A stretch of 64,000 nucleotides of DNA from Chitinophagaceae bacterium (GTDB taxonomy: Bacteria; Bacteroidota; Bacteroidia; Chitinophagales; Chitinophagaceae), in assembly GCA_016710935.1 (NCBI GenBank), contig JADJTY010000015.1, positions 186,001 to 250,000 of the forward strand, written 5' to 3'. Below the pieces are notes generated by a model. It ran no database searches. It was not told the origin of the DNA and worked only from the letters and a program-made list of their open reading frames with translations. A program made the translations under genes and the position numbers. Positions 16,396 through 26,439 of this stretch are shown piece by piece. Position 1 is the stretch's first letter, and each line of letters begins with the position of its first letter.

Positions 16396-18372
16396 ATGAA
16401 ATATTTTCTATTGCTGCTCTCTGTGTTTATCACAACAAACTCGTTTTCACAAAACAAGCTGGCACTCATTGTAGCTGTGGGCGAATATCCTTCCAACAGC
16501 AAAATTAAACCCATAGCATCGGTAAACGATGTAAAATATATTAAAGCCGCCCTGTCCAGGAATGGATTTGAACTAAAGAATATCGACACACTGATCAACA
16601 GCAAGGCAACTAAAAAAGCGATCATAAATGCCCTCAAACAATTATCAGAAAAGGCAAAGAAAAATGATATTGTTGTTGTTCACCTTTCCTCCCATGGCCA
16701 GCAGATAAGGGACCAAAAAACCATTGAACTTGGAAAAGATGAAGACGATGGGTATGATGAAGCGTTTTTACCCTACGATGCAATGCCCAAATACAACCCA
16801 ACCGGTTATAAGGGCGAAAATCACCTGCGTGATGATGATCTGTATCCGCTTCTGCTTAACATAAGAAAAAAACTGGGCGGCGAAGGAAGTTTATTGGTGC
16901 TTTTAGATGCCTGCCACTCGGGCACCGGCACCAGGGATGAAAGTTTTGCAGTAACCCGCGGTGAGCCAATTCCCTTTGCCGACCCCGAAAACCCAATGGA
17001 TTCGGTAATAAATTTATCCGCTGCTGAAACAAGTCAGGGTTTTTTTGAAGCCGCTGCAGATTCTCTTTCCAATATGGTTGTGATCAGCGCTTCATCGCCT
17101 CAGCAGGTAAATAAGCAGGTGATCATTAATAGCGAAGAACTGGGTTCACTGTCTTATTCATTTTATAAGGCGCTACAGGAAATGACCGCAGAAAATACCT
17201 ATGAATTGCTGTTTGAAAAGATCCGGGCAACGATGCAGGCATTTATTCCCGAGCAAATACCAATGATGGAGGGGTACGGGCAACAAATCATTTTTAATGG
17301 AAAATATAAATCAAGGGAAGATAAAGTTTACATCAGGGTGGGCGATAAAACGGGTGTTGGTACAGAAGACTCTGTATTCAGTATTGAAAAAGGCCTGATG
17401 GATAATATTGCAACCGGAACCAGGTGCAAAATATATAAAGCAGCAGGTAACGATATTTATACTCATGCGGTTATAAAAAGAGTTGACAATTTCAGAAGTT
17501 ATGGGGTTGCGGAAAAAATTTTAATCAAATCAGATCTATATGAAGTAAAAATGGATGAGGAGAATTATGGAAATCTTGAAGCTGCTGTTAAACTAAATTT
17601 TACAGAGACCGATGCGCCGGCAAAGGCCCTGGAAAAGCAAGTGAAACAATTTATCAAACCCTATAGTTTTTTAAAAATAGCAGACCCCGCCGATTTTCAG
17701 CTGGAAGTAAAAAACGAAGGAGCCGGAAAACGGGCAACACTTACTGATAGAAACAATAAAACCCTCTGGTCTGCCGGTATTTTAAATAAGGATTCATTAA
17801 ATGCTGAGCAGAAAAAGCAATTTATTGCCGAGATAAAAAGGGAACTGAGGGTAAAGTATTTACGTACCATGCCCGATGGAGGCGAACTGGCTACGGATGT
17901 TTCGGCAGAGATCATTCCTGCAAAAGAATACAATAAGGCAACCGGAATAGAACTGGAATCGGGCGATGGTTATGCACTTCATATCCGCAATAACAGCAAC
18001 CACAAACTTTATTATACCGTGCTGGATATTTATCCCGATAATACTGTAGAAATACTGTATCCATACAAAACAAAAGAGCCGGCCGATTATGTGGTAGAGA
18101 AAAAAAATGTGGTGATCAGGAAACTGGCTGTAAGCAAGGGAAGTCCTGCGGGGGTAGAGTTTTTAAAAATAATTGTTTCGAAAGAACCCATGGATCTGAG
18201 AAGTGTTTTTGAGAAGAAAGTAACAAGAGACCATATGGTGTCTTTTCAAACCGTACTGGACGATCTATTTAATGAAAAACAAGGTAAGGAAGCCACAAGA
18301 GCAGATATATCAAACATTAAAACGGAAGAAATTGGAATAATTAGCGTTAGCTTTATTATTAAAAAATCTTAA
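16396..18372 (+). CDS. secreted caspase-family (peptidase C14) protein
   Basis: The 658-residue product has an N-terminal Sec signal (MKYFLLLLSVFITTNSFSQ), so it acts outside the cytoplasm. The caspase-fold domain covers about residues 20-290. It contains KLALIVAVGEYP, the catalytic His in VVHLSSHGQQ (near 100) and the catalytic Cys in LLVLLDACHSGT (near 173). The region after about 300 carries beta-rich modules and a C-terminal DUF4384-like domain (GYALHIRNNSNHKLYYTVLDIYPDNTVEILYP). Such metacaspase-like proteins cleave after basic or acidic residues, but the target here is unknown. The CHAT gene begins 9 bp after its stop, so the two form an operon. Confidence 0.88.
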   Translation: MKYFLLLLSVFITTNSFSQNKLALIVAVGEYPSNSKIKPIASVNDVKYIKAALSRNGFELKNIDTLINSKATKKAIINALKQLSEKAKKNDIVVVHLSSHGQQIRDQKTIELGKDEDDGYDEAFLPYDAMPKYNPTGYKGENHLRDDDLYPLLLNIRKKLGGEGSLLVLLDACHSGTGTRDESFAVTRGEPIPFADPENPMDSVINLSAAETSQGFFEAAADSLSNMVVISASSPQQVNKQVIINSEELGSLSYSFYKALQEMTAENTYELLFEKIRATMQAFIPEQIPMMEGYGQQIIFNGKYKSREDKVYIRVGDKTGVGTEDSVFSIEKGLMDNIATGTRCKIYKAAGNDIYTHAVIKRVDNFRSYGVAEKILIKSDLYEVKMDEENYGNLEAAVKLNFTETDAPAKALEKQVKQFIKPYSFLKIADPADFQLEVKNEGAGKRATLTDRNNKTLWSAGILNKDSLNAEQKKQFIAEIKRELRVKYLRTMPDGGELATDVSAEIIPAKEYNKATGIELESGDGYALHIRNNSNHKLYYTVLDIYPDNTVEILYPYKTKEPADYVVEKKNVVIRKLAVSKGSPAGVEFLKIIVSKEPMDLRSVFEKKVTRDHMVSFQTVLDDLFNEKQGKEATRADISNIKTEEIGIISVSFIIKKS

Positions 18373-18381
18373 TATTATAAA

Positions 18382-21300
18382 TTGAAATTACCAGCCAAAA
18401 AATATTACCTCTTCCTTATATTTCTTTTAAGCTATGCTTTTTCTTATGCTCAATCACCTGTTGAAACAGAAGAGAAGGAACTGTATTTCGACATATATTA
18501 TACTTACAAAAAAGGCGATACGATAATTGTTTTTATTAATGGAGCCCAGGGTTTGAGTATTAAAAAAGGCACTTTAATAAACGCATACCTGGCATACTCA
18601 GGTAAAAAAAATGCAGCCGGAAAAAGCAGGAAATTTAAAGCAGCAGGTACAGGTAAAATAGTAAAGGCGGATAGTTTAATAGCCGCTATGGTAAAACAGG
18701 ATAAGATTGAGGATACACTTATGGAAGGAGACCTGGTTTCCATAAAAATAAAAATTCCCCAGATTGAGCGTCGCAGCATTTTTTCCGAACTCGCATTTAA
18801 TAAAATATTGTTTACCAATTTATCCAAAGAAGGCATTTATAAACTCACCGATATTTTATACACGGATAATAAGCAAAAAGAAGATTCATTATATTCTTTA
18901 ATGCTGAAAGATTTACACGATTCTTATGCTTATATGAAGGACAGGGAAGACATGAAGGAGATGCTGAGTCAAAAAATGCCGGGCGGTAGATATGCCGGTA
19001 AAACAATCATCGAAATGCTTCGGGATGCAAAAAGAGAAGACCTTGAAAGTTATTTTCTTTTTGTAACCGCTTACCCGGATAATTATAGAGGCAAAAACTT
19101 TAAACTAAACGAAACCTTCGTTACCTGGGCACTAAACAATGCGCCACTAAGCCCCGGCGAAGTAAAAAGAGCCCTGTTTCCTGTTTATAAAAACAAGGAA
19201 ACATTTTTAAAACTGTTGCCATCGTATAAAAAGGATATTATAGAAGATAATCATTGCGTGTCTTTTATTAAGGATGTTGAAAAATTATTAGCCAATGAGA
19301 AATTTACGGAAGCCACCGAACTTAATGATTTTATAAAAACACTTGCTTATGCTGTTAATGATACAGGTGGCAAATCGCTTACCTGGGTAATTGCAGCAGA
19401 AATAAACCACAAGCAGGATAAATATGATATTGCTGTACAGCAATGCGATTCCGCAATAAAATATGCAGTATTGGCCAATGAACATGAATATGAATTGGCG
19501 GCCATTTCAAAAAAAATATTTTGCCTTAATAAGTTATTGCAATTTGCTCAAGCAAAAGTTCTTATTCAGGAATTTGAAAAAAAACTAACGGCCTATAAAT
19601 CTACCCTGGATGAAAATACCTATAACAGCAATTGGCAAAAGAGATACGAATATGAAGGTTCCATGTATTATGCTGAAGGTAATTATGACCAGGCCCTGAA
19701 ATCATATGGAAGCCTCATTGATTTAAACAAAGGCATAAACAGTTTTGGATCGTTGCAGAAAAATGCAGAATACCTTGCTTTTATTGGCCGTGTAAATAAC
19801 GACCAGGGAAAACCTTCCGCAGCACTGGATGCATTTATAGAAGCAGCCAAAACCTACAGGCTTAATTATGATACACTCAATTGGGCAAAAGTGCAAAATG
19901 ATATGGCATACAGCTACTATAAACTTGCCAATTACAGTAAATCCATGGCCTACACAGATTCTGCCATGCAAAAATTACTGCTGATCAACGAGTATAATAA
20001 TGCCGGCTATTCCAAATCTCTTAAAGGAAGCTGCTATTGGGAGCTGGGTAAATATGATTCTGCAGTAACTGCACATCAGGAATCTATTCAATTAAGAAAA
20101 AAAGCAAATAATTTATCAGGCCAGGCTAAATCATGGAAAAGTATTGGCGAACTGTATTTATTGAGCGGTCAAAAAAAACCGGCCCTATTGGCCTATGATT
20201 CGGCGGCACGTTTTTACGAGCAATTAAAAGACAGCTCCGGCCTTGCCGAAACCTATAATAAAAAAGGCAACGTTTTTTATAACGATGAAAATAATAAAAA
20301 AGCTGTAGAGTATTTCGAAAAGGCAAAGGGTGTTAACAGCAAATCCACCATTGAAGCATTATATAATTTAGGCAATGCATGGTATTCGATAGATTCTGTT
20401 AAATCACGGAATTATTATATAGCCTGTAGTCAATTAAGCGAAAGCACAAAAAATATTGGTTATCTTTTTGATGCCACAAGAAGCCTTGCAAACCTGGCCT
20501 ATCGTACAGATAACGTAGCCGAAGGCGATAAATTATATGCCACATGCCTTGATTTAAGTAAACAATTAGGTACAGCCAGCAGCTATGGTGATTGCCTGTC
20601 TTTAAAAGCCTATGGTTTCAAAACACAATCTCAGTTAGATAGCGCTTTACTTTATTACAACCGGGCCAAATCTGTTTTTGATACTGCAAGCCAATCCGGT
20701 GTTATCTGGCAACTTAATGGTATTGCCGATGTGTATATCTCAATGGGTAATTTTCCAAAAGCAAAGGAAGCATTCAACAAAGCCATTAAGATTGCAGAAG
20801 AAACCAATAACAATATTGCCCTTGGATCAACCTTGGAAGCAACCTCTTTTTTATATGGCCTTACGGGTGAATTTGACGAAGGGTTAAAAAACAGCGATAG
20901 TGCCCTGGCAATATTCACCAGGTCTGACAACATCGTGAGACTGGCAAACACTTATTTATCCCGGGGCACACTTTATAAAAGTATGGGAGAGTATAAAAAA
21001 TCGATCAACTCTTTTTTAATAGCGGATAGTTTATATAAAGACCAGGAGGTACTTGAAAGCAGGGGCGTTGTTTCAACCAATATTGGCGTAACTTATTTTA
21101 CCCAATACGATTATGTAAATGCGTTAAAATATCACAGGCTTGCTTTGGATCAGCTTAAAAAGGGCGTAATTAACGAAAGTTATCTTTTAGGCAAAGGAAA
21201 TATTGGCGAAGACCTGTTCTATTTAAAAAAATACAGTGAAGCAGAAAAAGAATTGCTGGAAGTATATCCAATAACAAAAGAAAAAAAATTATACCGGGTA

Positions 21301-23151
21301 GCATCTGGCATCGCACTTAGCATCGGCAAACTGTATTATGAAACAAAACAAACTGATAAGTCCATTGACTATTTTGAATACGCAGCTGAATATGCAAACA
21401 GCAGCGGCGAAAAAGAAAAGGCCATTGAGGCATTTACTTTTCTGGGACAAATTGATAAAGACAAGGGCAAAACCGAAAAAGCGGAAGACGATTTTAGAAA
21501 AGCAGCAGCCATCGTTACCGAGTATAAAATTGCTTTAGGATGGGAACCATTTTATCAGCTAGGACTTTTATACTTTACACAAAATAAATTTGACAGCTCT
21601 GTAAAGTATTTTAAACAAGCGGTTGAGCTGCTGGATAAAAACACAGAAAATTTATATGGCGGAGAAGAGGCCCGTAAAATTTTTAATAACGACCCAAAAA
21701 AATCTGACCTCTATAATAAGATAACATTCTCCTACTTCAATATGGGCAATATAAACCAGGCCTGGGCTTATGCCAACAGAAGTAATATTGCCGGGATAAA
21801 AGAACTTTCGGGTTCCTTATCCCCTTCATCAAATAATGAAGAAAAAAATGAAGCACTGAAAAAACTGCTGGCTATGCAGCAATCTAAAAAGGTCCTGGAA
21901 AACACACTCGAAAAACAGGAGGGAGCAGCAAAAGAAGAAACATTGAAGAAAATAGAAATTGTGGAGGCCAATTACAATAATTTTCTACAGGATGTTGTGG
22001 AAAAATATCCTGAGCTGAGTCTATACTTCACAGGCACTAACGCGGATGAATTTAATAACTATAAAAGCAAACTACCCGAAGATGTGGCGGTGTTATTGTA
22101 CCTGCTTAATAATAATACGTTAATGATTTTCTCATTAACCAAAGAAAAACTTTCGGTTGATACAATGACGCTTGATGTAACTGCAAAAGTCAATTCTTTT
22201 ATTGAGGCAATAAAAAACACATCCAAACAAACCGGTACGGGCCCGTTGGCATTAAGGTCAGAGCCTGTGGATGAAGACAAATCTTCAGCGTCCATTGAAT
22301 TCAAAGACCTCTCCGGCCAGCTATACAATATGCTGATAAATACAGTTGCTGATAAAATACAGGGAAAGAAAAAATTATGCATCATACCTACAGGAGTATT
22401 CAGCAATATGCCTTTTCAATGCCTGGGTAAAAAAACAGTAAATAACGGATTTAAATTTTTGATAGAAGATCACAGCATCTTTTACACAAACAAAATGTCG
22501 GTATTTAATACAGGAGAAAAAGAGACGCCTCAAAAAACAAATATGAACTCCTTTGCAGCTTTTGGTGTACCGGACGCAACCTTACAGTTTAATATAGATG
22601 AAGTAAAAGAAATTGGAAAAATTTTAGGATCAGATTCAACGGTATATTCCGATGCAAGAGCTACCGAAAGTATGGCAAAGCAAAGCCTTCGGAATAAAAA
22701 GTATATACATTTTGCTACACACGGGGTGTTGAATTATTCAGACTATTCAAAATCCTACCTTAAATTATTGCCAGATAAAGACACCAGCGATGGCAACAAC
22801 GGGCAATTGACCATGAGAGAAATTCAGAGACTGGGAATAAGCGATTGTAACATGGTGATATTGTCTGCATGCCAAACCGCTGTAAGCAAGGCCTTGACAA
22901 AAGGTTGGAATATTTCGCCGGCCAATTCGTTTTTGGTTAGCAACGTAAAAACCGTGGTGGCCAGCTTGTGGAAAGTAGCCGATGAGCCCACCGGATTATT
23001 AATGCAATATTTTTATGAAAATCTTTCTTCTGCTGCATCTGTTAATAAAGCAGATGCGTTGCGATTGGCCCAGGTTAAATTGAGCCAGAATCCACGCTTC
23101 AGCCATCCTAATTATTGGGGAGCGTTTGTTTTGTATGGCGATTGGCGGTAA
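18382..23151 (+). CDS. large secreted TPR-CHAT protein
   Basis: The 1589-residue product has a signal peptide (LFLIFLLSYAFSYAQ). Most of the body, about residues 300-1130, is a tandem array of tetratricopeptide repeats (for example EGNYDQALKSYGSLIDLN, ELGKYDSAVTAHQESI). A coiled-coil stretch follows near 1140-1210. The C-terminal CHAT peptidase domain holds the likely catalytic His in HFATHG (near 1445) and Cys in LSACQTAVS (near 1496). CHAT is the separase/caspase-related clan, so this operon pairs two clan-CD peptidases. The start is TTG at 18382: no ATG precedes the signal peptide. The N-terminal 200 residues are not recognised. Confidence 0.88.
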   Translation: MKLPAKKYYLFLIFLLSYAFSYAQSPVETEEKELYFDIYYTYKKGDTIIVFINGAQGLSIKKGTLINAYLAYSGKKNAAGKSRKFKAAGTGKIVKADSLIAAMVKQDKIEDTLMEGDLVSIKIKIPQIERRSIFSELAFNKILFTNLSKEGIYKLTDILYTDNKQKEDSLYSLMLKDLHDSYAYMKDREDMKEMLSQKMPGGRYAGKTIIEMLRDAKREDLESYFLFVTAYPDNYRGKNFKLNETFVTWALNNAPLSPGEVKRALFPVYKNKETFLKLLPSYKKDIIEDNHCVSFIKDVEKLLANEKFTEATELNDFIKTLAYAVNDTGGKSLTWVIAAEINHKQDKYDIAVQQCDSAIKYAVLANEHEYELAAISKKIFCLNKLLQFAQAKVLIQEFEKKLTAYKSTLDENTYNSNWQKRYEYEGSMYYAEGNYDQALKSYGSLIDLNKGINSFGSLQKNAEYLAFIGRVNNDQGKPSAALDAFIEAAKTYRLNYDTLNWAKVQNDMAYSYYKLANYSKSMAYTDSAMQKLLLINEYNNAGYSKSLKGSCYWELGKYDSAVTAHQESIQLRKKANNLSGQAKSWKSIGELYLLSGQKKPALLAYDSAARFYEQLKDSSGLAETYNKKGNVFYNDENNKKAVEYFEKAKGVNSKSTIEALYNLGNAWYSIDSVKSRNYYIACSQLSESTKNIGYLFDATRSLANLAYRTDNVAEGDKLYATCLDLSKQLGTASSYGDCLSLKAYGFKTQSQLDSALLYYNRAKSVFDTASQSGVIWQLNGIADVYISMGNFPKAKEAFNKAIKIAEETNNNIALGSTLEATSFLYGLTGEFDEGLKNSDSALAIFTRSDNIVRLANTYLSRGTLYKSMGEYKKSINSFLIADSLYKDQEVLESRGVVSTNIGVTYFTQYDYVNALKYHRLALDQLKKGVINESYLLGKGNIGEDLFYLKKYSEAEKELLEVYPITKEKKLYRVASGIALSIGKLYYETKQTDKSIDYFEYAAEYANSSGEKEKAIEAFTFLGQIDKDKGKTEKAEDDFRKAAAIVTEYKIALGWEPFYQLGLLYFTQNKFDSSVKYFKQAVELLDKNTENLYGGEEARKIFNNDPKKSDLYNKITFSYFNMGNINQAWAYANRSNIAGIKELSGSLSPSSNNEEKNEALKKLLAMQQSKKVLENTLEKQEGAAKEETLKKIEIVEANYNNFLQDVVEKYPELSLYFTGTNADEFNNYKSKLPEDVAVLLYLLNNNTLMIFSLTKEKLSVDTMTLDVTAKVNSFIEAIKNTSKQTGTGPLALRSEPVDEDKSSASIEFKDLSGQLYNMLINTVADKIQGKKKLCIIPTGVFSNMPFQCLGKKTVNNGFKFLIEDHSIFYTNKMSVFNTGEKETPQKTNMNSFAAFGVPDATLQFNIDEVKEIGKILGSDSTVYSDARATESMAKQSLRNKKYIHFATHGVLNYSDYSKSYLKLLPDKDTSDGNNGQLTMREIQRLGISDCNMVILSACQTAVSKALTKGWNISPANSFLVSNVKTVVASLWKVADEPTGLLMQYFYENLSSAASVNKADALRLAQVKLSQNPRFSHPNYWGAFVLYGDWR

Positions 23152-23155
23152 ATAA

Positions 23156-23173
23156 ATACCCTCCAGAGGGTAT
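23156..23173 (+). terminator. short hairpin after the CHAT gene
   Basis: ATACCCTC-CA-GAGGGTAT forms an 8-bp stem five bases after the CHAT stop codon. The T run is poor, so termination may be partial and the downstream metalloprotease gene may still be co-transcribed. Confidence 0.4.
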
Positions 23174-23221
23174 AATACTAAATTTTAAAGGCACTAATTT
23201 TAATTAAATAAACACACATTT

Positions 23222-24598
23222 ATGAAAAAGGTTTTTTTACTGTTGGGTATCGTTGCCTTGTTTGTATCGGAAACAAAGGCGCAAAAATTGCCACTGGGCT
23301 CAAAGCCCGCTAAGGAACCCTGTACAACACTTATGGGCAAATCAATGCTGCCGGTGGCGATAGATACCACTATTGGCAGGCAGGTTGCAAATAACGACGT
23401 AGCTTGGGAAAATGGTGATGTGATACTGGTAAAGTTTATGGACAATATTGGTAGCCAGCAGGTGCGTGATATGATCATGCGGTATGCAAAAGCATGGGAG
23501 CAATATGGCAATATCACATTTAAATTCGTACCAGATAATACACCTACCACCAATATCAGGGTCAGGCTTGGCAGCAAGGAAGACAGGCTTGGGCACAACT
23601 CTCAACTGGGTATACAGTGTAATGATATTCCTCAATACCTGCAAACCCTTAACCTGGATACATCAGATTTTATAGACTATAAAGCATACGTAGATCAGTA
23701 TAAGAACGGCGGACCTTTTCTGCAATACCTGAAAAACAAAGGCACCGATTTTAAGAACTATACCTACAGGGATCTTTACAGGGATGTGATTGCTTTTAAA
23801 GATCCTTATGTTAAATGGAACTATAGCTCTATGCAGGGAACAACCATGCACGAGTTTGGCCATGCCTTAGGTTTGTTGCATGAGCAAAGCTATCCAAGAG
23901 GTATAAAATGGAACAAGGATACCGTATATAAATTTTATGCTAAATACCAGGGATGGAATAAAGATAAAGTTGATTTTAATGTACTGGGCGCAAGCGATAT
24001 TTTTTACACCAACGGAACTTCTTACGATCCGCTTTCTATTATGCACTACCCTGTAGAAGCATGGCAGACTGTTGATGGTTTTGTTGTGGGATCTAATAAT
24101 ACCCTTTCTGAAGGGGATAAAAAAATAGTTGCGGCATTATATCCAAAAGATAAAAAAGTATCCGCACTGGCTGTTCCTAAAATTGAAATTTCCAATATTG
24201 GTTACGGCGAAGTAAAAACAGATAATGTAAAAAAAGGAATTTTAATTTATCCATCCTTTGATATAAAGACAAGCGCCATTTTAGGAAATGTATATTTTGT
24301 TGCAAGGCTAACCACCGAAGACGGCATGTATTATTTACCCACCACAAATGAAAATTACAGCTGGAACAAAATGGCAGCCACATATATTAAAATGAGATTG
24401 CTGCCAAGTTCTAAGGCAAGCTATAATAAAAACGGGCAAAAAAACCTGGAGCTTTTCTTCCCTTACAAGGAAATGCCCGACCTGGCCGGAAAAACAGTAA
24501 AAATTCAGTTTTCGGTTTACCAGGATGATGTGGTAAATAACAGGTATCAAAAACTTACATTTAATTTCCTTTCTTCTCCGCTAACTATACAGAAGTAG
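23222..24598 (+). CDS. secreted astacin-like (M12) zinc metalloprotease
   Basis: The 458-residue product has a signal peptide (MKKVFLLLGIVALFVSETKAQ). The catalytic domain, about residues 60-300, has the metzincin zinc motif HEFGHALGLLHEQ (first His near 210) and the Met-turn SIMHYP, both typical of astacin/M12A enzymes. The rest, about 300-458, is a beta-rich C-terminal domain without a T9SS sorting signature, so it is probably released or periplasmic. It lies 70 bp after the CHAT gene on the same strand. It may be processed by, or act on the same substrates as, the two clan-CD peptidases; that link is inference. Confidence 0.87.
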   Translation: MKKVFLLLGIVALFVSETKAQKLPLGSKPAKEPCTTLMGKSMLPVAIDTTIGRQVANNDVAWENGDVILVKFMDNIGSQQVRDMIMRYAKAWEQYGNITFKFVPDNTPTTNIRVRLGSKEDRLGHNSQLGIQCNDIPQYLQTLNLDTSDFIDYKAYVDQYKNGGPFLQYLKNKGTDFKNYTYRDLYRDVIAFKDPYVKWNYSSMQGTTMHEFGHALGLLHEQSYPRGIKWNKDTVYKFYAKYQGWNKDKVDFNVLGASDIFYTNGTSYDPLSIMHYPVEAWQTVDGFVVGSNNTLSEGDKKIVAALYPKDKKVSALAVPKIEISNIGYGEVKTDNVKKGILIYPSFDIKTSAILGNVYFVARLTTEDGMYYLPTTNENYSWNKMAATYIKMRLLPSSKASYNKNGQKNLELFFPYKEMPDLAGKTVKIQFSVYQDDVVNNRYQKLTFNFLSSPLTIQK

Positions 24599-24623
24599 TA
24601 ATAAAAAAATAAATTTTAATAAC

Positions 24624-24657
24624 AGATCAGTCATAGTTTAAAAAACTATGGCTGATC
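24624..24657. terminator. bidirectional terminator between convergent genes
   Basis: AGATCAGTCATAGTTT pairs with AAACTATGGCTGATCT (one mismatch) around a short A-rich loop. It lies between the stop of the metalloprotease gene and the stop of the UvrD-like gene, with T-rich sequence on both sides. Confidence 0.7.
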
Positions 24658-26439
24658 TTATTTTAACCCAAGCTTGTTCAATCTCGATCTGATGGCGCCT
24701 GCATTTCGTCCAAAATGTTTTATAATTTCTGTGTCGGAATGATTGTTGTTGAACATTTGTGTAAGTTTTTCATCCTGCTCGGGCGTCCAGGGCTTGTAGG
24801 CTTCACCGTATTTTGTTCTTATTAATTCTACAGCATAAGTTTTTCTCTTTGTGCCCGTATATTTTGAATAACCGTATTTTGGGTTGAAGCTTTCCATTAC
24901 AACCGGTTTAATCTCTTTTGGTTCTTCCTTTTTAATAATAATGATTTGCTCCTGTTTAGGAAAATCTTTTGGCAATAATTCTTCGGGAATATGTAACGTG
25001 TTTTTTGTACGGGTAACAGCAACATACAATAAATTTATTTCTTCGTTAAGCTTGCTCATTTTCTTTTCATCCTTTTCAAAATCATGTGCCTGCCTTTCTA
25101 CTTTACTTTCGGTAATAAAGTCGTTAACCAAATGTACAGCATCGTACTCCATACCTTTGCAACGATGAACGGTGGAAAAAACAATTTCTGCTTTTTCTTT
25201 ATCATCATTGGTAACGTGTTTTTCTTTTATTTTTTTTATGATGTCGTAAATATCATTGCCATATTTTTTTACAATTTCAAGCATCATACCCAATTGGGCA
25301 TCTTCAGTTTTTTCAATGTATTCTTCCAGGTCTTTTATGCAACCCATTGATTTTATTAAAGCATCTTTTATAAGATGATGCCTGTTGTTATGAAGATTTA
25401 AAACATCATACAACGAAGCGCCTTCATCGGCGTATGTGTAAGAATTAATATTTCCTTCAAAATAGATCTGCTGTATATTTTTCTTTTCCGTTACATACTC
25501 AATGGCTTTTAATAGTAAGCCCAAATTGGTACGGCCAATAACAGCTTTGGTTTTTGTTTCTTTACTGTTGCCAAGCCCTTTTATGCTAACTGGCTGGGTT
25601 TCTGCAATTTCATTTTTCCAGCTTAAAACTTTTGTAGCCAGGCTGGCAATATTAGCGCTAAACCTGAAGCTGTTACTTAAATCAAAACCTGCTAAAACGG
25701 ATTTTTCCAAAGAATTTACAGCATAGCGCCAGCTATAAATTTGCTGGTGCGTATCTCCAACAATTACTTTGGTGGCCGCTTGCTTTAAAAAAATATCCAG
25801 CATTGCCGGTGATGCATCCTGTCCTTCATCAAACAAAATATAATCAAAAGGCAAGACTGGATTTTGCAGCTGAAATTTTTTCAGGTAAAAATCATGGGTG
25901 ATCTCAATTTCGCCATTATCCATTTTTGCCAGCAGACTGCGGGTTTGTGTTTCTATAAAATGGTAAAATGTTTTTACAAATGTTTTTGCTTTGGCATCGC
26001 CAACGGTTTCCAGGTAATTTACGTCCTGCACTTTTAATTTATCGCTGTTGCAAAACAGGGCTATAAATTTATTGATGTGGTTGGCAATTACATACTCATG
26101 ATGCTTTTCGCCGTTGCCCTGAAGGCCAAGAAGTTCAGCAAGTTCGTGCGTTTTGTATCCCTGCGGCCGTACTTTATATTGATGCCTTAAAACAATATTT
26201 TTATACGCCAGAGAATGAGCCGTTTCAACCGTAACATGGCGCAAGCCTTTTGCTGCAAATTTTTTTGCTGCTTCCAGTTTTACCGATTTGTTGAAAGCGA
26301 GGTACAATATTTTAGCTGACTTTGGCCTTGTTTTGGCGTATTCAATGATGGTAGTCGTTTTGCCCGAACCGGCAACAGCATTTATTTTTATATCTCCTTT
26401 GGAGTTTATGATGGCGTGTTGTTCTGCTGTTAGTTTCAT
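24658..26439 (-). CDS. UvrD/Rep-like superfamily 1A helicase with C-terminal SANT/Myb-like domain
   Basis: The 593-residue ATP-dependent DNA helicase begins MKLTAEQHAIINSKGDIKINAVAGSGKTTTI, giving the Q motif and Walker A. Later motifs include ILFDEGQDASPAMLDIF (DEGQ replaces the usual DExQ), VGDTHQQIYSWR, VFSTVHRCKGMEYDAVHL and INLLYVAVTRTKNTLHI. The last 50 residues (WTPEQDEKLTQMFNNNHSD then HFGRNAGAIRSRLNKLG) look like a SANT/Myb helix-turn-helix, a DNA-binding add-on. The start codon overlaps the stop of the upstream helicase by one base (TAATG), so the two are translationally coupled. Confidence 0.9.
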   Translation of the reverse strand: MKLTAEQHAIINSKGDIKINAVAGSGKTTTIIEYAKTRPKSAKILYLAFNKSVKLEAAKKFAAKGLRHVTVETAHSLAYKNIVLRHQYKVRPQGYKTHELAELLGLQGNGEKHHEYVIANHINKFIALFCNSDKLKVQDVNYLETVGDAKAKTFVKTFYHFIETQTRSLLAKMDNGEIEITHDFYLKKFQLQNPVLPFDYILFDEGQDASPAMLDIFLKQAATKVIVGDTHQQIYSWRYAVNSLEKSVLAGFDLSNSFRFSANIASLATKVLSWKNEIAETQPVSIKGLGNSKETKTKAVIGRTNLGLLLKAIEYVTEKKNIQQIYFEGNINSYTYADEGASLYDVLNLHNNRHHLIKDALIKSMGCIKDLEEYIEKTEDAQLGMMLEIVKKYGNDIYDIIKKIKEKHVTNDDKEKAEIVFSTVHRCKGMEYDAVHLVNDFITESKVERQAHDFEKDEKKMSKLNEEINLLYVAVTRTKNTLHIPEELLPKDFPKQEQIIIIKKEEPKEIKPVVMESFNPKYGYSKYTGTKRKTYAVELIRTKYGEAYKPWTPEQDEKLTQMFNNNHSDTEIIKHFGRNAGAIRSRLNKLGLK

